Source of the DNA: Streptomyces sp. V3I8
GTDB lineage: Bacteria; Actinomycetota; Actinomycetes; Streptomycetales; Streptomycetaceae
DNA: 64,000 nt
Assembly: GCF_030817535.1 (NCBI RefSeq)
Contig: NZ_JAUSZL010000002.1
Coordinates: forward strand, 4,216,001 to 4,280,000
Reading direction: 5' to 3'
A program made the translations under genes and the position numbers. How positions within the stretch are numbered: position 1 is the first letter of the stretch; every line of letters begins with the position of its first letter. Under the pieces are notes generated by a model, which did no database searches, was not told where the DNA came from, and saw only the letters and a program-made list of their open reading frames with translations. This document shows, in pieces, positions 50,693 to 60,079 of the stretch.

Positions 50693-51517
50693 ATGGGACT
50701 GACCGCGCGGATCCGTACGCGGGACGGCTGGGCCGTGTCGCACGCGGTCGTCACGGTGACCGACATGACGGGCGCCCAGGTGGTGCGCGCCGAGGCGGAC
50801 GAGGAAGGCACCGTCCGGGACGTCGTCGGCCTCGCGCCCGGCGCGTACACGGTGATCGTCACGGCCGTCGGGTACGCGCCCGTCGCGTCGAGCGCCATCG
50901 TCACGGCGAGCGGCCGGGCCGAGATCGGCACCGTCACCCTGGCCCGGCAGGGCGGCACCGAGCTGCCGCCGCCCGGCCCCTGGACCGTGGACCCGGTCCA
51001 CTCCTCCGTGGGCGCCGTCGCCCAGCACCTGGGCATCTCCAGCGTGCGCGGCCGGTTCACCCGGTTCGCCGGCGCGATCGAGATCGCGCCGGACGAGGTC
51101 GCCAAGTCGCGGGTGGAGGCGGTGATCCGGGCCGACTCGATCGACACGGGCAACGCCATGCGCGACGGCCACCTGAGGTCGCCCGACTTCCTGGACGTCG
51201 AGCGCCACCCGGAGATCAGGTTCGTCTCGACGGGCCTGACCCCGGCCGCCGGGACCGACCGCTGGACGGTCCACGGCGAGCTGACCCTGCACGGCGTCGT
51301 ACGCCCGGTCGACCTGGACCTCGCCTACCTGGGCACCGGCGCCGACCCCTGGGGCGGGACGCGGGCGGCCTTCCGCGCCACCACGGAGCTGCGCCGCGAG
51401 GACTTCGCGATGAACTACAACCAGGTCGTGCAGGCGGGCATCGCGGCCATCGGTACGACGCTGAAGATCGAGCTGGACATCCAGGCCGTGCAGGGCGAGA
51501 CACTCCCGCAGGCGTAG
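50693..51517 (+). CDS. YceI family protein with an N-terminal carboxypeptidase-regulatory-like domain
   Basis: 274 residues. The first 80 form the same beta-sandwich type found three times at the end of the upstream exporter (AEADEEGTVRDVVGLAPGAY). A YceI lipocalin-like domain follows (about 90-270: WTVDPVHSSVGAVAQHLGIS, then LDVERHPEIRF and the closing IGTTLKIELDI). YceI domains bind isoprenoid or other lipids. There is no signal peptide, so it is cytosolic. GAGG lies upstream of ATG 50693; ATG 50678 is possible. Confidence 0.9.
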   Translation: MGLTARIRTRDGWAVSHAVVTVTDMTGAQVVRAEADEEGTVRDVVGLAPGAYTVIVTAVGYAPVASSAIVTASGRAEIGTVTLARQGGTELPPPGPWTVDPVHSSVGAVAQHLGISSVRGRFTRFAGAIEIAPDEVAKSRVEAVIRADSIDTGNAMRDGHLRSPDFLDVERHPEIRFVSTGLTPAAGTDRWTVHGELTLHGVVRPVDLDLAYLGTGADPWGGTRAAFRATTELRREDFAMNYNQVVQAGIAAIGTTLKIELDIQAVQGETLPQA

Positions 51518-51565
51518 GCCCCGCAGGAGCAGGACCAGCCGCGGCCCAGCGCCTAAGCTGCCCGC

Positions 51566-52027
51566 ATGGCACCGAACATCGCGACGAACACCTCCGTATC
51601 GCTGGATCAGTTGCTGGACTTCGTACGCCCCCGTCACCGCGCGATCCTGCTGACGCGACGGGCGGACGGGGGCCCGCAGGGTTCGCCTCTGACCTGCGGG
51701 GTCGACGACTCGGGCCGGGTCGTCGTCTCCACCTATCCGGAGCGTGCCAAGACCCGCAACGCCAAGCGCGACGAGCGGGTCAGCCTCATCGTCCTGAGCG
51801 ACGAGTGGAACGGCCCCTGGGTCCAGATCGACGGCACGGCCGAGGTGATCGACTCCCCCGAGTCGGTCGAGCCCCTGGTCGAGTACTTCCGCAACATCTC
51901 GGGCGAACACCCCGACTGGAACGAGTACCGCCGGGCCATGATCGAGCAAGGCAAGTCGATCATCCGGATCACCCCGCGGAAGTGGGGCCCGGTGGCCACC
52001 GGCGGCTTCCCGGCGCGGCTGGCGTAG
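51566..52027 (+). CDS. PPOX-class F420-dependent oxidoreductase
   Basis: 153 residues with the flavin/F420-binding split barrel: LLDFVRPRHRAILLTRRADG, the VVVSTYPERAKTRNAKRDER block that grips the phosphate, and NGPWVQIDGTAEV. The end, IRITPRKWGPVATGGFPARL, is typical of the actinobacterial F420 group. Substrate unknown. Confidence 0.9.
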   Translation: MAPNIATNTSVSLDQLLDFVRPRHRAILLTRRADGGPQGSPLTCGVDDSGRVVVSTYPERAKTRNAKRDERVSLIVLSDEWNGPWVQIDGTAEVIDSPESVEPLVEYFRNISGEHPDWNEYRRAMIEQGKSIIRITPRKWGPVATGGFPARLA

Positions 52028-52174
52028 GACGCGGGTTCTTCGGGGGCGCGGGGAACGGCGCGGCCGGCCCCTACCGGCCCGCACCCACCCACCCGGCGGC
52101 CCACCGGCCCGCCGGTCCACCGGTCCGCCCACCCGGCGGCCTGCCCACCCACCGGCCCGTCGGCCAAGGCGCCC

Positions 52175-52954
52175 TCACGGCTCCCCGCGGAGCACCACCG
52201 TCTCGATGCCGGTGATGACCAGGTCGAGCGCGAAATGAAAGTCCCGCTCGTACATCTCCTCCACCGTCCTCCCCCCGCGCGCCCGCATCAGCTGCGCGGA
52301 CTCGTCGAGCACCTCTCCCAGCTCGGGCGCCTGCCGGGCCGTGCTCAACGCCTGCTGGAAGTACTCGTCAGGACTCATCCCCGCCTCGGCCGAGCGCAGC
52401 GTGAAGTGGCCCTCGATCGTGCCGAACCCGTACACGAACTGGAAGACGGCGGAGATGGCCCCCGCCAGCCGGTGCGGCGGCAGCCCCGTCCGGCGGATCA
52501 CCCGCTGCACGGTCCGCGAGAAGGCCACCGACCGGGGCCCGATGTTGAGGAACGTACCGGCGAGCGGTGACACCCACGGGTGCCGTACGAGGAGCGCCCG
52601 GTAGCCGGAGGCGATCGCCCGGAGCTGGTCCCGCCAGTCCTCCTCACCGGCGTCCGGATCCGGCAGTTCCAGTTCGCCGTACACGGCGTCGAGCGCCAGT
52701 TCGAGAAGATCGTCCTTCGTGTCCACGTACCAGTAGACGGACATCGCGGTCACGTTCAGCTCGGCGGCCAGTCGCCGCATGGAGAACTTGGCCAGCCCCT
52801 CCGCGTCGAGCAGCGCTGCCGTGACCGCGGTGATCCGGTCCCGGTCGAGCGACGGCGGCTGGCCGCCACGGGCCCCACCGCCCCGCGGGGCCTTGCCCTC
52901 CAGCCAGACGCTGGTCCGCGCCGGGCGCTCGGCCCGGTCGGCTGCCCTCACCAT
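52175..52954 (-). CDS. TetR family repressor
   Basis: 259 residues. The N-terminal HTH (about 35-85: VTAALLDAEGLAKFSMRRLA, then AELNVTAMSVYWYVDTKDDL) and the C-terminal domain resemble TetR_C/ActII-type efflux regulators. AGGAAGG precedes the ATG. It lies 128 bp downstream of the MFS exporter on the same strand and probably acts on the palindrome ahead of that exporter. Confidence 0.92.
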   Translation of the reverse strand: MVRAADRAERPARTSVWLEGKAPRGGGARGGQPPSLDRDRITAVTAALLDAEGLAKFSMRRLAAELNVTAMSVYWYVDTKDDLLELALDAVYGELELPDPDAGEEDWRDQLRAIASGYRALLVRHPWVSPLAGTFLNIGPRSVAFSRTVQRVIRRTGLPPHRLAGAISAVFQFVYGFGTIEGHFTLRSAEAGMSPDEYFQQALSTARQAPELGEVLDESAQLMRARGGRTVEEMYERDFHFALDLVITGIETVVLRGEP

Positions 52955-52989
52955 GGCGCACCTTCCTCGGAACTCTCGGGGAGGGGCGT

Positions 52990-53056
52990 CCCGGAATTTC
53001 GGGGCCCCGGCATGTCAGGGTTCCCAGAATTTCGAGGTTCCCGGCATTTCGGGGTC
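52990..53056. repeat. 17-bp tandem repeats between the exporter and tetR
   Basis: Four imperfect units of the type CCCGGAATTTCGGGGTT fill most of the gap. Confidence 0.75.
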
Positions 53057-53082
53057 CGCCCCGCCCTGATGCTAAGCGGGCC

Positions 53083-54561
53083 TCACGTCGGCACCGTCAC
53101 GGCGGAGTCTTCCCGCTCGGCCCGCCGCAGCAACGCGGCGGCCAGCAGCCCGCCGGCGAGCACCGCCCCGGCGCCCACCAACTGGCTGGTCTCCAGGCCC
53201 GAGACGAATGCGTCCGTGACCCGCGTACGCTCGTCCGCCGAGTCCGCCGCGGCCAGCGCCGCCGGGAGGGAGGCCGCGGCGAACGGGATCAGCGCCGCGA
53301 AGCGGGCGTTGAGGACCGCGCCGAGGACGGCGACGCCGAGGCCGTTGCCGAACTCGGCCAGCGTGCCGTTGACGCCCGCGCCCACGCCCGCCTTCTCCGG
53401 CGGGATCGAGCTCATGACGGCGTACGCCATGGCGGGGTTGGCGACCGCGCAGCCGGCGCCGATGAGCAGCAGGCCGAGCAGCGTGCCGGCGTACCCGCTC
53501 GCCGTGAGGGTCGCGATCGACACCAGGCCGCCCGACATCAGGACCATGCCGAGCGCGATCGACACCGGCGTGCCGAGCTTCACGGTGAAACTCGCCGACA
53601 GGCCGGTGAAGTTGAGGGCCACCACGGTCAGGGCGAGCGGCGCCGTGCGCAGACCGGCCTCCAGGGGCCCGTACCCGAGGACGAACTGCAGGTGCTGGGT
53701 CAGCAGGAAGAGCGCGCCGCCCATGCCGAAGGTGATCAGCACGGCACCGGCGACGGCTCCGGTGAAGCGCCGGTTCCGGAAGAAGCGCAGGTCCAGCATG
53801 GGGTGCGGGATCCGGCTCTCCCAACGGGCGAAGAGGCTCAGGACCACGACCGCCAGGGCTGCCACGGCAAGGACGCGGCCGGAGGTCCAGCCGTGTTCCG
53901 GGCCGGAGATGATCGCGTACACGAGGGCGGTCATACCGATCGTGGAGAGGACCGCGCCGAGGAGGTCGGGCCGGTCGCCGCGCGGATTCCTGGACTCCGG
54001 TACGAGGGCGATCACCGCGCAGAGCGCCAGCGCCACCACCGGAAGGTTGACCAGGAAGATCGCACCCCACCGGTAGTGGTCGAGCATGAACCCGCCGAGG
54101 AGGGGGCCGGCCGCGAAGCCGAGGGCGTTGACGGCGCTCCAGATGCCGATGGCCTTCGGCTGCTCGTCGGGGGCGAAGATCTGCATCGCGACGGCGAGCG
54201 TGGTGGTGAGCAGGAGCGCGCCGCCGACGCCCATGCCCGCGCGGGCGGCGATCAGCTGCCCGGTGGTGCCGGCGAGTCCGGCGGTCAGCGAGCCGATGCC
54301 GAACAGGACGAGCCCGGCGACCAGCATCTTCTTGCGGCCGTACCGGTCGGCCGCGCTGCCCGCGCTGAGCAGCAGACCCGACTGCACCAGCGAGTACGCG
54401 TTGATCATCCACTGGATGTCGGCGGTGCCCGCGCCCAGTTCCTCGGTGAGGGAGGGGATCGCGACGTTCAGCACGGTGTTGTCGAGCAGCACGGTGAGCT
54501 GCGCGAGGCAGATGACACCGAGGATCGGCCACCGCTGGGGATGGCCTGGCGAGATGGGCAT
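53083..54561 (-). CDS. MFS exporter (DHA2/EmrB type)
   Basis: 492 residues with 14 membrane spans. Seen are LLDNTVLNVAIPSLTEELGA in span 1, motif A GSAADRYGRKKMLVAG, and motif C-like ALGFAAGPLLGGFMLDHYRW. It is a proton-driven multidrug or antibiotic exporter. The start MPISPGH at 54561 is preferred; a GTG three codons upstream is possible. The promoter holds a TetR-type palindrome (54584-54598) and the tetR gene follows. Confidence 0.93.
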   Translation of the reverse strand: MPISPGHPQRWPILGVICLAQLTVLLDNTVLNVAIPSLTEELGAGTADIQWMINAYSLVQSGLLLSAGSAADRYGRKKMLVAGLVLFGIGSLTAGLAGTTGQLIAARAGMGVGGALLLTTTLAVAMQIFAPDEQPKAIGIWSAVNALGFAAGPLLGGFMLDHYRWGAIFLVNLPVVALALCAVIALVPESRNPRGDRPDLLGAVLSTIGMTALVYAIISGPEHGWTSGRVLAVAALAVVVLSLFARWESRIPHPMLDLRFFRNRRFTGAVAGAVLITFGMGGALFLLTQHLQFVLGYGPLEAGLRTAPLALTVVALNFTGLSASFTVKLGTPVSIALGMVLMSGGLVSIATLTASGYAGTLLGLLLIGAGCAVANPAMAYAVMSSIPPEKAGVGAGVNGTLAEFGNGLGVAVLGAVLNARFAALIPFAAASLPAALAAADSADERTRVTDAFVSGLETSQLVGAGAVLAGGLLAAALLRRAEREDSAVTVPT

Positions 54562-54583
54562 GCCATACACCGTAGAACATTAC

Positions 54584-54598
54584 CTGTACGGCGTACAG
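54584..54598. promoter_or_regulatory. TetR operator palindrome
   Basis: CTGTACGGCGTACAG, a perfect 15-bp palindrome, 23 bp upstream of the exporter start. A TAATGT hexamer immediately downstream on the minus strand can be the -10 box, so the operator would cover the core promoter. Confidence 0.75.
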
Positions 54599-54660
54599 CA
54601 AAGCGGGGGCGGTGGCCGGAGCGCTCCCGCCCCCGCCACCGCCCCCGCCGGGGCGAACCG

Positions 54661-56889
54661 TCAGCCGCTGGTGGACTGCGTCAGGTCGTAGAAGGTGGAC
54701 GAACCGGCCGTCACCTTCTTGAAGTTGTCCTGCACCCACTCGCTGATCTTGGACGCGGTACCGGAGTCGCTGCCGCCACCGCCGCCCGTGGAGCCGGACG
54801 AGATGAAGTAGTGGATCTTTCCGTCCGCCACGTACTTCTTGAACTGGGCCAGCGTCGGCGACGGGTCGCTGCCGTTGAAGCCACCGATCGCCATCACCGG
54901 GTCACCGGTGGAGAGCTGGTAGCTCGCCGCGTTCTGGGCGCCGACGGCCGCCGCGGCCCAGGTGTAGTCACCGGCATCCTTCTCCAGGAGCGCCTTGGCC
55001 TCGGAGTCGACCGTCGCGCCGTTGAGCAGGCCGCCCATACCGCCGCCGCCCATGCCGCCACCGTCACCGGTGCCACCGGCGGTGCCGCCACCGGGCCGGG
55101 TCTGGCCGTTCTGGCCGTTCTGCTGCCCCTGTCCCTGGCCGCCGCCGGGGAAGCCGCCGGTCGGAGGCCCGCCCGTGCCGCCGCCCTGCTGGTTCTGGCC
55201 GGTGCCGCCCTGCTGGTTCCGGCCCGGCATACCGCCACCGCCGCCACCGGGGCCACCGCCCATGCCACCGCCGCCGCCCGGACCGCCGCGACCGCCCGAG
55301 ACCGCAGGGCCCGCCGTGACGATCGAGCCGCTGTGGCCCTCGTTCAGCGTGGTCAGCGTGTACGCCGTCGGGCCCGCGAGCCCCGCGACGAAGCCGAGCC
55401 CGACCACCGCGAGGGCGAGCCCGCGCCCGAGCCGCGTGATGAAGATCAGGCCGAGGGCCGCGACCAGGCCGCCGACCAGGACCAGCCACTTGAGCCAGGG
55501 CAGGTAGTCGGAGGAGCGGTTCAGGAGGACGTACCCCCAGACCGCGGTGGCCGTCGACCCGGCCGCCATGGTGAGCGCGATCCACATCCGGCCGCGCTCC
55601 TCCCACAGCACGCTCGCGCCCATGCCGACCACGGCGGCGACGTACGGGGCGAGGGCCACGGTGTAGTACTCGTGGAAGATGCCCTGCATGAAGCTGAAGA
55701 CCACCATGGTGATCAGCAGCGAGCCGCCCCAGGCGAGGAACGCGGCGCGGGCCGTGTCGGTCCGCCTCGCCCTCCAGGTCAGCGCGATGCCCGCGGCGAG
55801 CACGATCAGCGCGGCCGGGATCAGCCAGGAGATCTGGCCCCCGGTGGAGGAGCTGAACATCCGGTCCCAGCCGGTCTCGCCCCAGCCGCCGCCGCCCCCG
55901 CCGCCCCCGCCGCCTCCTCCGACGCTGCCGGTCTCCTCGCCGTTGATGCGGCCGAGTCCGTTGTAGCCGAAGGTGAGTTCGAGGAAGGAGTTGTTCTGCG
56001 AGCCGCCGATGTACGGGCGGGAGGACGCGGGCCACAGCTCGACCAGCGCCACCCACCAGCCGCCCGCGACGACCATCGACAGTCCGGCGAGGAGCACCTG
56101 CCCGATGCGCCTGCGCAGGGTCGTCGGCGCGAGGGCGACGTAGACGATCGCGAGGGGCGGCAGGATCAGGAAGGCCTGGAGGGTCTTCACCAGGAAGGCG
56201 AGACCGACGGCCGCGCCCGCCCAGACCAGCCACTTCGTCCGCGCCTTCTCCATGGCGCGCAGCACGCAGTAGACCGTGACGGCCATCAGGAGGGCGAGGG
56301 CCGCGTCCGGGTTGTTGAAGCGGAACATCAGCGCGGCGACGGGCGTGAGCGCGAAGACCGCCATGGTGAGAAAGCCTGCCGCGGCACGGAACCGGCGGCG
56401 CACCGCCCCGTACAGCACCGCGGCCGTGGCGACGGCCATGAGGACCTGCGGGAACAGGATCGCGAACGAGTTCAGGCCGAACAGCCGCACCGACAGGGCC
56501 ATCGGCCACAGGGAGGCCGGGGGCTTGTCGACGGTGATGGCGTTGGCCGAGTCGAGCGAGCCGAAGAAGAAGGCCTTCCAGGACTGGCTGCCGGCCTGGG
56601 CGGCCGCGGAGTAGAAGGAGTTGGCGTACCCGGAGGCCGTGAGGTTCCAGGTGTAGAGCGCGCCGATCAGCAGCAGCGCGCCGAGGAACGCGGGGCGTAC
56701 CCAGCGGTTGTCCTCGGGCCGCCCGCGCCACAGGCGGCGCGCGAAGGGCTGCCCGGGGCTGCCGTCCTCGGGGGCGGCGGACCGCACCGGACCGGCCGGT
56801 TCCCGTACGACTGTCGCCGGCGGGACGGTCGGGCCCTCACCGGAGCCGGCGGTCTCCGTACCCGGATGGCCGTGCTGGGTCGTCGTCAT
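54661..56889 (-). CDS. GT39/ArnT-like membrane glycosyltransferase
   Basis: 742 residues. About 12 membrane spans; after span 1 comes FGSLDSANAITVDKPPASLW, whose acidic residue is catalytic in lipid-phosphate-sugar mannosyl- and arabinosyltransferases. Two glycine tracts interrupt it (a run of G at about 330 and a G/N/Q-rich linker at about 525-625). A soluble C-terminal domain ends in FYDLTQSTSG. It uses a polyprenyl-phosphate sugar, probably made by the GT2-GtrA protein whose stop overlaps its start (ATGA). Confidence 0.9.
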   Translation of the reverse strand: MTTTQHGHPGTETAGSGEGPTVPPATVVREPAGPVRSAAPEDGSPGQPFARRLWRGRPEDNRWVRPAFLGALLLIGALYTWNLTASGYANSFYSAAAQAGSQSWKAFFFGSLDSANAITVDKPPASLWPMALSVRLFGLNSFAILFPQVLMAVATAAVLYGAVRRRFRAAAGFLTMAVFALTPVAALMFRFNNPDAALALLMAVTVYCVLRAMEKARTKWLVWAGAAVGLAFLVKTLQAFLILPPLAIVYVALAPTTLRRRIGQVLLAGLSMVVAGGWWVALVELWPASSRPYIGGSQNNSFLELTFGYNGLGRINGEETGSVGGGGGGGGGGGGWGETGWDRMFSSSTGGQISWLIPAALIVLAAGIALTWRARRTDTARAAFLAWGGSLLITMVVFSFMQGIFHEYYTVALAPYVAAVVGMGASVLWEERGRMWIALTMAAGSTATAVWGYVLLNRSSDYLPWLKWLVLVGGLVAALGLIFITRLGRGLALAVVGLGFVAGLAGPTAYTLTTLNEGHSGSIVTAGPAVSGGRGGPGGGGGMGGGPGGGGGGMPGRNQQGGTGQNQQGGGTGGPPTGGFPGGGQGQGQQNGQNGQTRPGGGTAGGTGDGGGMGGGGMGGLLNGATVDSEAKALLEKDAGDYTWAAAAVGAQNAASYQLSTGDPVMAIGGFNGSDPSPTLAQFKKYVADGKIHYFISSGSTGGGGGSDSGTASKISEWVQDNFKKVTAGSSTFYDLTQSTSG

Positions 56890-58415
56890 CGCGCGTCCCT
56901 CGGATCGTGGTCGTTCGGGCGCACCGGCTGCATCTGCATGGCGGCGTCCCCCCAGGTCTGGTGGTCGTGCGGAGCGTCGGCCGTGCCGTACGGACCGGAG
57001 CCGGCCGGCCTGCCGTAGGCGTCCGCGGACTGCGTGCCGTAGACGTCCGCGGACTGCGTGTCCGGACCGCCGTACGGGGACCGCGGCGCCGCCGCGTAGA
57101 CGGGCGAGGCCGGCACCGCCGACACCGCGGGCGTGGCGGGCATGTGCGAGGCGACGACGGTCGACGGTGACCCGTCGTGCCGGTCCGGGAACACCCAGGC
57201 CCGGAAGAGCAGGAACCGCAGCACGGTCGCCGCGAGGTTGGCGACGATCAGAACTGCCAGTTCGGTGGCGTGCGCCGGTTCGGTGGTCGCCGCGTTCAGG
57301 GCGGCGAGCGAGCCGCTGGTGAGGGCGAGCCCGATACCGAAGACGACCAGGCCCTGCGCCTGGTGCCGTACCGCACCGCCCTTGCCGCGTACGCCGAAGG
57401 TCAGGCGCCGGTTGGCCGCGGTGTTGGCGACCGCCGAGACGAGCAGGGCGAGCGCGTTGGCGACCTGCGAGCCCGAGAACGTACGGAAGCCGCTGTAGAG
57501 CACCAGGTAGAACAGCGTGGACAGGACGCCCACGACGCCGAACCCGATGAGCTGGCGGGCCAGGCCCTTCGGCACACCGCTGATCTCACGGTCGCGCGGG
57601 TCGTCGCCGAAGGGCCGGGCGAGCCGGTCGAGCGCGAGCGAGCCGGTGGCGAGGGCGCGTCCCACCCGCCACACGCCCTTGAGGTCGTCGGTCGCGGTCT
57701 TGACGATGTGCACGGTCGAGTCCGGGTCGTCGACCCAGTCGACCGGCACCTCGTGGATGCGCAGCCCTGCCCGTTCGGCGAGGACCAGCATCTCGGTGTC
57801 GAAGAACCAGCCGGTGTCCTCGACGAGCGGCAGCAGCACCTGCGCGACATCGCGCCGGATCGCCTTGAAGCCGCACTGCGCGTCGGAGAAGCGGGCCTGC
57901 AGCGAGCCCCGCAGGATCAGGTTGTACGTACGGGAGATGAACTCCCGCTTGGCGCCCCGCACCACCCGCGAACTGCGGGCGAGCCGCGAGCCGATCGCCA
58001 GGTCCGAGTGACCGGAGATCAGCGGGGCGACCAGCGGGAGCAGCGCGTTGAGGTCGGTGGAGAGGTCGACGTCCATGTAGGCGAGGACCGGGGCGTCCGA
58101 GGCGGACCAGACGGTGCGCAGCGCCCGGCCGCGGCCCTTCTGCTCCAGCCGGTACGACCGGACCCCGGGCAGTTCCGCCGCCAGCCGCGCCGCCACCAGC
58201 GGGGTGGTGTCCGTGGACGCGTTGTCCGCGACCGTGATGCGGAACGCGTACGGGAAGGTGCGGGAGAGGTGCTCGTGCAGTCTGAGCACGCACGGCTGGA
58301 GGTCCTTCTCCTCGTTGTAGACGGGGATCACTACGTCCAGGACAGGCGTACCGGCATGTCCGGCCGGGAGGTGCTCCCGCGCCGGCAGGTTGCCGGGAGA
58401 AGGTTCGGTTCGCAT
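56886..58415 (-). CDS. GT2 polyprenyl-phosphate sugar synthase fused to a GtrA domain
   Basis: 509 residues. The GT2 domain (about 25-260) shows VVIPVYNEEKDLQPCV, TVADNASTDTT and the metal motif YMDVDLSTDL, as in dolichol-phosphate mannose synthases. A GtrA domain with four membrane spans (about 285-410, LIGFGVVGVLSTLFYLVLYS) flips the lipid-sugar. The C-terminal tail carries YGTQSADAYG repeats. It sits 15 bp after the kinase stop and overlaps the GT39 gene. ATG 58415 has no clear ribosome binding site, so an ATG at 58451 overlapping the kinase may be used. Confidence 0.9.
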   Translation of the reverse strand: MRTEPSPGNLPAREHLPAGHAGTPVLDVVIPVYNEEKDLQPCVLRLHEHLSRTFPYAFRITVADNASTDTTPLVAARLAAELPGVRSYRLEQKGRGRALRTVWSASDAPVLAYMDVDLSTDLNALLPLVAPLISGHSDLAIGSRLARSSRVVRGAKREFISRTYNLILRGSLQARFSDAQCGFKAIRRDVAQVLLPLVEDTGWFFDTEMLVLAERAGLRIHEVPVDWVDDPDSTVHIVKTATDDLKGVWRVGRALATGSLALDRLARPFGDDPRDREISGVPKGLARQLIGFGVVGVLSTLFYLVLYSGFRTFSGSQVANALALLVSAVANTAANRRLTFGVRGKGGAVRHQAQGLVVFGIGLALTSGSLAALNAATTEPAHATELAVLIVANLAATVLRFLLFRAWVFPDRHDGSPSTVVASHMPATPAVSAVPASPVYAAAPRSPYGGPDTQSADVYGTQSADAYGRPAGSGPYGTADAPHDHQTWGDAAMQMQPVRPNDHDPRDAR

Positions 58416-58429
58416 GACGACGACTGTCG

Positions 58430-60079
58430 TCAAGCGCCCTGTTGCACCCATGTGGTCGTGCTGTGCTGTGCCTGTGAGTACGGTTGTGAATTCGTTTCGG
58501 AGATGAACGCCTCGTGAGAAAGGGGCGTCTGGAAGGCCGGCGCGGGCAGGTGCACGGTGAAGACGGTGCGCCCGGGCACGCTGTCGACGGTCACCGCACC
58601 GCCGTGCGCCGTGGCCACGGCCTGCACGATCGCGAGCCCGAGTCCGGTGGAACCGGAGGCACGCGAGCGCGAGGAGTCGCCCCGCGCGAACCGTTCGAAG
58701 ACGTGCGGTAGGAGGTCGGGCGAAATGCCCTGTCCGTCGTCCTGGACGTCCACGCACACCCAGGTCCCCTGGCGGCGCACGCGCGCGGTCACCGTCGTAC
58801 CCGCGGGTGTGTGCGTACGCGCGTTCGCGAACAGGTTGACCATGACCTGCTGGATACGGGCGGCGTCCGCCAGCACGAGTGCGGGTTCGTCGGGCAGCTC
58901 CAGCCGCCAGTTGTGCTCGCGCCCGGCCGCCCGGGCGTCGCTCACGGCGTCCACGACCAGCGGGGAGAGGTCGGTGTGCTCGTAGCTCAGCGGCCGTCCC
59001 GCGTCGAGGCGGGCGAGCAGCAGCAGGTCCTCGACGAGGCCCGTCATCCGCCCGGCCTCGGACTCGATGCGGCCCAGCGCGTGCCGGGTGTCGGGCCCGG
59101 TCTCCTCGCGGCCGCGTCTGGTGAGCTCGGCGTATCCGCGGATGGACGCCAGTGGCGTACGCAGCTCATGGCTGGCGTCCGCCACGAACTGCCGTACGCG
59201 CGTCTCGCTCTCCTGGCGCGCGTGCAGGGCGCCGTGGACGTGGTCGAGCATCCGGTTGAGCGCGGCCCCGACCTGCCCGACCTCGGTGTGGGGGTCGGTC
59301 TCGGACTCGGCGACACGCTCGTTGAGGGTCACCTCGCCGGTGTGGAGGGGGAGTTCGGAGACCCGGGTGGCGGTGGCGGCGACCTTGCGGAGGGGGCGCA
59401 GGGCGACGGTGACGATCGTGGCCCCGGCGAACGAGGCGGCGATGAGACCGGCGAGCGTGACGCTGACCTCGACGAGGATGAGGGTGTTGAGCGTGTTCGT
59501 GACGTCCTCGGTGGGCATGCCCACGTAGAACGAGCCGTTGTCGCCCTTCTGGTACTGGACGTGGTACTCGCCGAGGCCCGGCAGGGTGACCGTGTGCGGT
59601 CTGCCGTCCCGCGGCACGTCAGCGAGGACGGCCTGCTGCGCCGCGGTGAGCGGCTGGGGATCGACATCCGGTATCCCGTAGTCGCCCTTGGTCTTCTTGC
59701 CGACCTGGGCCTCGGTGATGCTGCCGCCGGTGACCTCCGCGGCCACCGTGCCGCTGGGCTGCGGGCCCTGGGTGACGAACACCGACAGTGTCCTCTTCGG
59801 CTTGTCGTCGCCACGGGGACCGGACTGGACGCCTCCCGGGTCCAGGGGACCCGCCGCCCTCATGGCGGCGTCCTTCAGCGTGTCGTCGAGCTGCTCGTAC
59901 AGGTGGGAGCGGAGCGCGATCGTCGTGACCGTGCCGATCACCGCGCACACCACCGCGATCAGCGCCACCGCCGAGACGACGAGCCGCGTCCGCAGGGTGC
60001 GGGGCTGCCGGCGCCGCTGCGTGCGCAGGGCCCGGGGCTGCCGGCGTCCCTGCGACCGCGGCCGTCGTCGCCCGCTCAC
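58430..60079 (-). CDS. two-component sensor histidine kinase
   Basis: 549 residues. Membrane spans at about 34-56 and 198-225 flank an extracytoplasmic sensor of about 140 residues. Then come HAMP (about 222-285), HisKA with H304 (DASHELRTPLASIRGYAELT) and HATPase (NLFANARTHTPAG, DDGQGI, GLGLAIVQAVATAHGG). The C-terminal extension of about 35 residues is Q/S/T-rich. GTG 60079 overlaps the regulator stop, so they form one unit that continues into the glycosyltransferases. Confidence 0.95.
   Translation of the reverse strand: MSGRRRPRSQGRRQPRALRTQRRRQPRTLRTRLVVSAVALIAVVCAVIGTVTTIALRSHLYEQLDDTLKDAAMRAAGPLDPGGVQSGPRGDDKPKRTLSVFVTQGPQPSGTVAAEVTGGSITEAQVGKKTKGDYGIPDVDPQPLTAAQQAVLADVPRDGRPHTVTLPGLGEYHVQYQKGDNGSFYVGMPTEDVTNTLNTLILVEVSVTLAGLIAASFAGATIVTVALRPLRKVAATATRVSELPLHTGEVTLNERVAESETDPHTEVGQVGAALNRMLDHVHGALHARQESETRVRQFVADASHELRTPLASIRGYAELTRRGREETGPDTRHALGRIESEAGRMTGLVEDLLLLARLDAGRPLSYEHTDLSPLVVDAVSDARAAGREHNWRLELPDEPALVLADAARIQQVMVNLFANARTHTPAGTTVTARVRRQGTWVCVDVQDDGQGISPDLLPHVFERFARGDSSRSRASGSTGLGLAIVQAVATAHGGAVTVDSVPGRTVFTVHLPAPAFQTPLSHEAFISETNSQPYSQAQHSTTTWVQQGA

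Noticed and set aside
47952..50693. 913-codon minus-strand open frame
   Set aside because: Antisense to the MFS/CarboxypepD_reg gene, whose transmembrane pattern and motifs are clear.
53692..57018. 1108-codon plus-strand open frame
   Set aside because: It is antisense to the MFS and GT39 genes; its translation is rich in R, G, E, D and H with no domain, as expected of a high-GC shadow frame.
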